Shown here: positions 5,147 through 9,968 of the stretch, one piece after another
Position numbering within the stretch: position 1 is the stretch's first letter
Layout of the letters: each line of letters opens with the position of its first letter
Assembly (NCBI GenBank): GCA_009908925.1
Contig: JAAAOH010000315.1
Location: forward strand, 1 to 9,968
From: Spirochaetota bacterium
GTDB taxonomy: Bacteria > Spirochaetota > Spirochaetia > DSM-27196 > PWMO01
Reading direction: 5' to 3'
DNA: 9,968 bases
Made by a program: the position numbers and the translations under genes
Notes under the pieces: model-generated
Database searches by the model: none
Told to the model about the DNA's origin: nothing
The model's input: only the letters and a program-made list of their open reading frames with translations

Positions 5147-6460
5147 ATGTCAATGCTTACGCTGGTTGCTCTCGATGTCGCGGTACTTGTCATTCTTCTG
5201 ATGCTCAGCGTCCCACTGCCTTACTGTTTCGGTGGCGCGCTGGCCTTCATGGTCCTGTTCGGCGGTGCGTCCATGACGAGCATGATGCTGTGGGCGTTCA
5301 ACCAGTCTATCAGCCTGGTGCTTCTTGCGAGCCCGCTGTTCATTCTGGCCGGCTTGCTCATAGCGAAAAGCGGAATTGCCAAACATCTCCTGAACTTCAT
5401 TGATGTCTTCGTCGGACGAATCAAAGGCGGTATCGGGGTGGTGGCAATCGTGACGTCCGGAATCGTCGGCGCCATTTCCGGCTCCGGCTTCACCGGTGTC
5501 GCCTCCACCGGTCCCATCCTGATTCCCCGTATGGTTGAACAGGGCTATCCGCGGGGCTACGCGACGGCGCTGGTGACGGTCTCATCGGTGCTCGGTCTGC
5601 TCATACCGCCGAGCATCATCATGATCTTCTACGGGTGGGTTACGGAGACTTCGATACTGGCGGCGTTTCTGGCAACGGTTGGCCCCGGTATCATGATCAT
5701 AATCCTCTTTTCGACGATCAACATGGTATGGACCCGGCGCTTCCCCGACATCCGCCTCGAAGACATCATCCCCGACCGACGTGAGCGATACCGCCATAAC
5801 GCGAAGCGGGTCCTGTGGGCGATACCGGGGCTGATGGTGCCGGTGATCATTCTCGGCGGCATCTACGGGGGCGTATTCACGCCGACGGAAGCGGCGGCGG
5901 TTGCGGCAATCGTGGCCATTCCCCTCGGGATTCTGCTGTACAGAGACCTCGACAAGCGCGCAGCGGGAGAGGTTGTTCGTCAGGCCGGCACATCGATCGG
6001 CTCGATCATGACGATGATCATCTTCACCCTGATGCTGAGCCAGACCTATGTGCTGCTTCGCGTACCGCAGGCACTCATCGATATTCTGTTCGGCATCACC
6101 ACCAATCGCCTCGTGCTTCTGATCATCATCAATCTGTTTCTCTTCCTCGTGGGCATGATCGTGAATGATGTCACCGGGATGATTCTTGTTGCGCCCCTGC
6201 TTCTCCCGCTGGTGATCGAGCTCGGCATCAGTCCGGTTCACTTCGCGGCGATCATGGGCGTAAACCTCGCCATGGGTGGTGTCACGCCGCCATATGCAAG
6301 CATTCTGTATCTGGGCATGAAAATCGGGAAGACCGAGTTCCACAGCATTCTCGGGCCGACCCTGATATTCCTCCTGATCGGCTACTTGCCGGTGGTGTTC
6401 ATTACGACGTTCTGGGCGGACCTGTCCCTCTTTCTGCCGCGGCTCTTCGGTCTCGCCTGA
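5147..6460 (+). CDS. dctM: TRAP transporter large permease subunit (DctM)
   Basis: Main membrane domain that moves the substrate with a sodium gradient. The 437-aa product has the usual family length and is hydrophobic throughout, consistent with about 11-12 helices. Diagnostic motifs include SGSGFTGVASTGPILIPRM (residues 111-129), GYPRGYATALVTVSSVLG, GLLIPPSIIMIFYG (150-163) and, in the second half, GVFTPTEAAAVAAI and NDVTGMILVAPLLLP. Start 5147 is supported by GAGGAG at 5135-5140, 6 nt upstream. That ribosome site overlaps the dctQ stop codon, so the two are probably translationally coupled. An upstream ATG at 5108 lies inside dctQ and is not preferred. Nothing appears truncated. Confidence 0.95.
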   Translation: MSMLTLVALDVAVLVILLMLSVPLPYCFGGALAFMVLFGGASMTSMMLWAFNQSISLVLLASPLFILAGLLIAKSGIAKHLLNFIDVFVGRIKGGIGVVAIVTSGIVGAISGSGFTGVASTGPILIPRMVEQGYPRGYATALVTVSSVLGLLIPPSIIMIFYGWVTETSILAAFLATVGPGIMIIILFSTINMVWTRRFPDIRLEDIIPDRRERYRHNAKRVLWAIPGLMVPVIILGGIYGGVFTPTEAAAVAAIVAIPLGILLYRDLDKRAAGEVVRQAGTSIGSIMTMIIFTLMLSQTYVLLRVPQALIDILFGITTNRLVLLIIINLFLFLVGMIVNDVTGMILVAPLLLPLVIELGISPVHFAAIMGVNLAMGGVTPPYASILYLGMKIGKTEFHSILGPTLIFLLIGYLPVVFITTFWADLSLFLPRLFGLA

Positions 6461-6494
6461 CGGATACAGGTTACGGCTAAACATAGCAGTTAAA

Positions 6495-6513
6495 CGGGGA
6501 CGGTTCGTTCCCG
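6495..6513 (+). other. Hairpin between dctM and dctP
   Basis: CGGGGACG pairs with CGTTCCCG across a 3-nt GTT loop (8 bp including one G-T pair) in the 83-bp gap. No T run follows and the dctP ribosome site begins 16 nt later. Such hairpins often protect a downstream message from 3'-5' decay, which would suit the need for more binding protein than permease; that role is inferred. Confidence 0.5.
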
Positions 6514-6543
6514 GAGTGAAGAAATTGCAAAGGAGTGTGAGTT

Positions 6544-7536
6544 ATGAGGATGCAACCATTGTTTCTGGTAGGCGCGATACTCGTCGCGGCAAGCGGTGTA
6601 GCGTTCGCGGGAGGACAGGGAGAGCAGACCTGGAAGGTCGGGCACGTGCGCCCGCAGGGCACATCTACGGATACCGACGTTACGGCATTCGCTGAGGCAG
6701 TGGGAGAGGCGACCGACGGCACGCTGACCGTCGACGTGTTTCCTGCAAGCCAGCTCGGAAACTACACGGTAGTCCAGGAGCGGGTCGGCATTGGTGATAT
6801 CGAGATGCAGCTGGCACCGGCCAGTAATGGTGTGACGAAAGCGCTCGGCATAACCTCCGCGCCGTACCTGGTGACGAGCTGGGAAGACGCGCAGGACGTC
6901 TTCGCCTGGGGCGGAGATCTCATGAACGCGGTCGAGGAACTGTTTGCCGGCGAGAACATCAAGGTGCTGGCGCAGTATCCGAAGTACTTCGGAGGCATCG
7001 CTCTTGCAGAGGAGCCGGCAGACCCGACGAACCCGCAGGCCAATCAGGGACTCAAGATCCGCGTCCCGGGAATCAAATCGTTCGAGCTCACCGCGTCGGC
7101 GCTGGGTTACCAGGCGACACCCATCCCCTTCTCGGAAGCCTTCACCGCAATGCAGACGGGAATCGTAGACGGCGTGATCGGGTCCGGTGCTGAAGGCTAC
7201 TGGGCAAGCTTCCGCGATCTCACCGAGTACTACCTCCCGGTGAACAGTCACTTCGAGATGTGGTTCCTCTATGTCAACAGCGACCTCTGGGATCGCCTGC
7301 CTGCCGAACAGCAGGAACTGGTAATGGCGGCTGCCAGAGACATGGAAGAGGCGCGCTGGGCGGCTGCACCGAATGAAACCGAATCCTACGAAGAGCAGCT
7401 TGCGGGCATCGGCGCCACGATAGTCGAGTTTTCCGACGCCGATCGAGCCGCGCTTGCTGCGAGGGTTCGCGAGGAGGTCTGGCCCGAGATCGAAGATGAA
7501 TACGGTGCCGAGCTTTTCCGCCGTATTACCAACTAG
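6544..7536 (+). CDS. dctP: TRAP transporter periplasmic solute-binding protein (DctP family)
   Basis: Captures the substrate in the periplasm and delivers it to DctQM. The 330-aa protein starts with a Sec signal peptide (MRMQ, hydrophobic core, cleavage expected after AFA near residue 22), leaving a mature N-terminus GGQGEQTW. There is no lipobox Cys, so it should be soluble. DctP-fold marks: WKVGHVRPQGTSTD at the mature start, GLKIRVPG with Arg173 (the Arg that clamps the substrate carboxylate in characterised family members), FTAMQTGIVDGVIG (about 200-213), and FEMWFLYVNSDLWDRLP (237-253). Start 6544 has AAAGGAG at 6529-6535 with an 8-nt spacer. The carboxylate clamp implies an organic acid, but the exact ligand is not readable. 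The opine dehydrogenase 23 bp downstream suggests an N-carboxyalkyl amino acid as one candidate. Confidence 0.95.
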   Translation: MRMQPLFLVGAILVAASGVAFAGGQGEQTWKVGHVRPQGTSTDTDVTAFAEAVGEATDGTLTVDVFPASQLGNYTVVQERVGIGDIEMQLAPASNGVTKALGITSAPYLVTSWEDAQDVFAWGGDLMNAVEELFAGENIKVLAQYPKYFGGIALAEEPADPTNPQANQGLKIRVPGIKSFELTASALGYQATPIPFSEAFTAMQTGIVDGVIGSGAEGYWASFRDLTEYYLPVNSHFEMWFLYVNSDLWDRLPAEQQELVMAAARDMEEARWAAAPNETESYEEQLAGIGATIVEFSDADRAALAARVREEVWPEIEDEYGAELFRRITN

Positions 7537-7559
7537 CATTCGATCGGGAGGTTAGAAAC

Positions 7560-8654
7560 GTGAGCGAAAACTCCCATATGAAGAACGTATGGGCAGTGGT
7601 CGGAGGTGGAAACGGCGGCCAGTCGGCTGCCGGCCACCTCGGTACGATGGGCTACGATGTGCGTCTCTACGACATCGTCCAGGACACCATCGACGCCATT
7701 GCTGGAGCAGGCGGAATACAGGTGGACGGCGCGGTGCAGGGGTTCGGACCCGTCACACGTGCGTCCACGGACATGGCAACAGTCATAGACGGCGCGGATG
7801 TCATCATGGTTGTGGCCCCGGCGATCTACCATCGGTCGATCGCCACGACAATGGCACCGTCCATTCGTCCCGGGCAGATAGTGTTCGTACACCCCGGCGC
7901 AACATTCGGAGCGCTGGAGTTCCGGCGCGTCTTTCGGGACTACGGAGTGGACACGAGCTCGGTTGTCGTGGTGGAGGCACAGTCGCTGTTGTATGCCTGC
8001 AGAGCACCCCAACCGGGCCACGCCACGATCAAAGGTATGAAGAACAGACTGGCGATCGCAGCGGTGCCCGCCTCGAAGACGGCGGAAGCGTTGGCAGCCA
8101 TCGCCGACGCATTCCCGCAGATGCACGCCGCATCCAGTGTCTTCGAGACGAGCCTGACAAATCTGAATGCCATTATGCACCCTGCGCCGTCGTTGCTCAA
8201 CATATCAACGATCGAATCGGGGCGCGAGTGGGAATACTATCGTGACGGCATTACGCCGACGATCGGACGATTCATCGAGAAACTCGATGAGGAGCGTGTG
8301 GCCATCGGCAAAGAGCTCGGCCTCGATTTGCTGAACGTACGGGGAATGTACAAGGACTTCTACTCCGCCGAAGGCACGACGATGTCGGAAATTGTTCGAA
8401 ACGTCGGTGCGTATCGCGGTATCTCCGGGCAGAAAACCATCGAGACGCGGTACGTGCTCGAAGACATCCCGACCGGGCTGGTGCCGATGTCATCGCTTGC
8501 CAGGCAACTCGGTCTGAAGGCGGACATGATGGACACCGTCTGCCACCTCGGGAGCTACATGGTCGGCCGCGACATCGAATCCGAAGGACGGACCATGGAG
8601 AACCTCGGCCTGGCCGGCCTGTCGGCTGATCAGTTGGTTGCAGAAGTCGCGTGA
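7560..8654 (+). CDS. NAD/NADP octopine/nopaline dehydrogenase-family oxidoreductase
   Basis: Likely cytoplasmic oxidoreductase. Family members interconvert an N-(1-carboxyalkyl) amino acid with an amino acid plus a 2-oxo acid, using NAD(P)H. The 364-aa protein has an N-terminal Rossmann fold (VVGGGNGGQSAAG, residues 13-25) with Asp38 ending the second strand, which favours NAD over NADP. The C-terminal helical opine-dehydrogenase domain contains NLNAIMHPAPSLLN (His207) and ETRYVLEDIPTGLVP (Arg297, Asp302). These sit at the same spacing as His202, Arg292 and Asp297 of Arthrobacter N-(1-D-carboxylethyl)-L-norvaline dehydrogenase (numbering from memory), where His-Asp form the catalytic dyad. 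Start is GTG at 7560, with GGAGG at 7547-7551 and an 8-nt spacer; ATG at 7578 is the alternative. Placement 23 bp after dctP implies catabolism of the imported acid. The substrate is not determined, and other 2-oxo-acid/amine reactions are possible. Confidence 0.88.
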   Translation: MSENSHMKNVWAVVGGGNGGQSAAGHLGTMGYDVRLYDIVQDTIDAIAGAGGIQVDGAVQGFGPVTRASTDMATVIDGADVIMVVAPAIYHRSIATTMAPSIRPGQIVFVHPGATFGALEFRRVFRDYGVDTSSVVVVEAQSLLYACRAPQPGHATIKGMKNRLAIAAVPASKTAEALAAIADAFPQMHAASSVFETSLTNLNAIMHPAPSLLNISTIESGREWEYYRDGITPTIGRFIEKLDEERVAIGKELGLDLLNVRGMYKDFYSAEGTTMSEIVRNVGAYRGISGQKTIETRYVLEDIPTGLVPMSSLARQLGLKADMMDTVCHLGSYMVGRDIESEGRTMENLGLAGLSADQLVAEVA

Positions 8655-8672
8655 CAGATGCGCCGAAGATTC

Positions 8673-8721
8673 CCTGCCCGCGTGGCCGGCGCCGCGCGGG
8701 CAGGCTTGTGCAGGGCGCACA
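8673..8721 (+). other. Two adjacent hairpins between the dehydrogenase and regulator genes
   Basis: A perfect 10-bp stem, CCTGCCCGCG 8673-8682 with CGCGGGCAGG 8695-8704 (12-nt loop), is followed by TGTGC 8707-8711 with GCACA 8717-8721. No T run follows the first stem, so it is not a textbook intrinsic terminator, but it could lower read-through into the regulator gene. The second inverted repeat has TGT...ACA ends like the operator at 4556-4574, though with wider spacing, and overlaps a weak promoter-like pair (TTGTGC 8706-8711, 17 nt, TATTCT 8729-8734). It might serve autoregulation. Confidence 0.45.
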
Positions 8722-8758
8722 CATCAGATATTCTTGGGCCTGCGCATAGCGAGGAATC

Positions 8759-9481
8759 ATGATTCAACCGGCACGACGACGTACTCTGCACGAGGAAATC
8801 TCCACACAGATGATGGACATGATCACCGAGGGCCAATGGCATCCCGGAGACAAGATCCCCGGAGAAATCCAGCTGTCCGAAATGCTGGAGGTCAGCCGCA
8901 ACTCCGTACGCGAATCCGTGAAGGCTCTGGAGATCGTCGGACTGCTTGTTTCGATGCCGGGGCGCGGCACCTTTGTTTCCGACAACGCTCTCGAGCGCGT
9001 CCGCCTCATCCGCTATCACGCCACTCTCGATGCAGCGAATATCGAGGCGGCGCTGATCGAGCTACTGGAAGCGCGCATGATCGTGGAACCGGGGTTGTGC
9101 TGGTACGCGGCCGAGTTCGGTGGCAGAGAACAGATAGCAGAAATGGAAGACATCATCGATCGATCGCTGGATGCGGTGGATCATAACGAGTACCACTTCG
9201 AGCTCGGCATGGCATTCCATGAGAAACTCTATGAAATTGCCGGCAATCTTGTGCTCAGAGAGATGTTCGCCGGCGTGCGCGAGAAGTTCGTGATCGCGCG
9301 ACGTGAAGTATACTTCAAGGTCAACAAGAAGGAGACGCTGGTCGATGAGCTACACGAGCACAAGACCATCGTCGATCTCATCAAGGCCGGCGACGGCAAC
9401 CGTGCGGCCGAAGAAATGCGAAATCACCTTCAGAAGCCGCTGCAGCGCCTGAGAGCGATTCGGGCCCAGTCGGGGGACTAA
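8759..9481 (+). CDS. GntR-family transcriptional regulator, FCD (FadR) subfamily
   Basis: Probable substrate-responsive regulator of the TRAP/dehydrogenase genes. The 240-aa protein has an N-terminal winged helix (about residues 8-75), with PGDKIPGEIQLSEMLEVSRNSVRESVKALE as the recognition region and GRGTFVSD as the wing. It is followed by an all-helical FCD ligand domain (about 90-230). Three of the usual FCD metal ligands are visible: His154 (MAFHEKL), His201 (HEHKTI) and His223 (MRNHL). The acidic residue four before the first His, normally Asp in the DxxFH motif, is Gly150, so metal binding may be altered. Arg106 in the EAR segment could meet a carboxylate ligand. Start 8759 has GAGGA at 8751-8755 with a short spacer. 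It is the last gene of the locus, and the palindrome at 4556-4574 fits as its target. Acting as repressor relieved by the substrate is inferred. Confidence 0.92.
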   Translation: MIQPARRRTLHEEISTQMMDMITEGQWHPGDKIPGEIQLSEMLEVSRNSVRESVKALEIVGLLVSMPGRGTFVSDNALERVRLIRYHATLDAANIEAALIELLEARMIVEPGLCWYAAEFGGREQIAEMEDIIDRSLDAVDHNEYHFELGMAFHEKLYEIAGNLVLREMFAGVREKFVIARREVYFKVNKKETLVDELHEHKTIVDLIKAGDGNRAAEEMRNHLQKPLQRLRAIRAQSGD

Positions 9482-9503
9482 ACGGGCGACGAGCCGGCGA
9501 CGG

Positions 9504-9968
9504 TCAGAGCTCGAGTACTGCCGTCACCCGGGTGCCCGACCCGTCGGTGTCGACCTCCAACGTCCCGTTGTGCTGCTCAACGAGTGCATGCACCATCTCC
9601 AGACCGAACCCCGTTGCGGCACGAGAGGCCGCTTCCGGCGGCATTCCTCCTCCGTTGTCGCTGACCTCCAAGCGCAGCCGGTCGGCCCCGTCCCGGGTGA
9701 GTGCTACGCGGACACGGGGACTCCGTGCGCCCGCGAATGCATGCCTGGCTGCGTTGGTGACGAGCTCGTTCATGATGAGCCCGACCGATGTCGAGAGTCC
9801 GGCTTTGATGACAACGTCGTCCGCCTCGGTTTCGAGCCGGATATCCTGCGACAGCGTTCCGCGGCGCAGGCCCTCTGCGAGCGTCTCGATGACCGCGGAG
9901 GCTTCCACGTATTCGTAGTCCTGCCGCCCGTAGAGGGCATCATAGACCCGGGCCATGACACCCACCCG
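9504..9968 (-). CDS. Sensor histidine kinase C-terminal region (HisKA_2/HWE-like), 5'-partial
   Basis: C-terminal 154 residues of a sensor kinase; the frame is open to the window edge, so sensor domains and the phospho-accepting His are not visible. Visible parts: the end of a HisKA_2-type dimerisation helix (RVGVMARVYDALYG), then a HATPase_c domain. The N box is MNELVTNAARHAF (Asn67/Asn72), written in the form typical of HisKA_2 and HWE kinases. The G1 box is SDNGGGMP (about 103-109), the G2 box ATGFGLEMVHALVEQHNGTLEV, and the tail GSGTRVTAVLEL. It should autophosphorylate and pass phosphate to a response regulator not present here. A GTG at 9965 should not be taken as the start, since homologous sequence continues through the edge. 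It converges on the regulator gene with only 22 bp between stops and no recognisable terminator; nothing ties it to the TRAP locus. Confidence 0.9.
   Translation of the reverse strand, partial: RVGVMARVYDALYGRQDYEYVEASAVIETLAEGLRRGTLSQDIRLETEADDVVIKAGLSTSVGLIMNELVTNAARHAFAGARSPRVRVALTRDGADRLRLEVSDNGGGMPPEAASRAATGFGLEMVHALVEQHNGTLEVDTDGSGTRVTAVLEL

Noticed and set aside
5582..6484. Minus-strand open frame opposite dctM
   Set aside because: Highly charged His/Asp/Arg-rich product, as expected from the complement of membrane-helix codons; no ribosome site.
6490..7539. Minus-strand open frame covering all of dctP
   Set aside because: dctP is certain from its signal peptide and DctP motifs; the antisense product has no family features.
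8673..8704. Intrinsic terminator after the dehydrogenase gene
   Set aside because: The stem is perfect, but the following bases are CTTGTGCAGG rather than a T run, so I list it only as a hairpin.

Overview
The window looks like chromosomal DNA of a GC-rich bacterium. A spirochaete-like (Spirochaeta-type) host is my best guess. It rests mainly on the style of the TRAP solute-binding protein, whose mature end begins GGQGE after the signal peptide, and on a chlamydial/class Ic-like ribonucleotide reductase. No rRNA or other strong taxonomic marker is present, so the assignment is tentative.

Layout. (1) 1-3247 (+): nrdA (5' end cut by the window edge) and nrdB, a class I ribonucleotide reductase. 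NrdB has Phe where the radical Tyr normally sits and carries the six-ligand set of the Mn/Fe class Ic enzymes. A GC-rich spacer with three consecutive hairpins separates the two genes. (2) 3248-4623: an accessory-looking junction with no housekeeping gene. It holds a 156-bp inverted-repeat element, a GC-rich hairpin field, a brnT-brnA toxin-antitoxin pair on the minus strand enclosed by 18-bp inverted repeats, and a decayed N-terminal fragment of an EttA-like ABC-F protein. (3) 4515-9481 (+): a catabolic locus of promoter, 19-bp palindromic operator, dctQ, dctM, dctP (TRAP transporter), an opine-dehydrogenase-family oxidoreductase and a GntR/FCD regulator. (4) 9504-9968 (-): the C-terminal ATPase part of a HisKA_2/HWE-like sensor histidine kinase, convergent with the regulator gene and cut by the window edge.

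How it fits together. NrdA and NrdB form the enzyme that makes deoxynucleotides. In the TRAP locus, DctP should capture an organic acid in the periplasm and DctQM import it with a sodium gradient. The dehydrogenase may then oxidise it; by family, the substrate would be an N-(1-carboxyalkyl) amino acid (opine), cleaved to an amino acid and a 2-oxo acid. The FCD regulator probably senses the acid and controls the palindrome just downstream of the predicted transcription start. The substrate itself cannot be read from the sequence.
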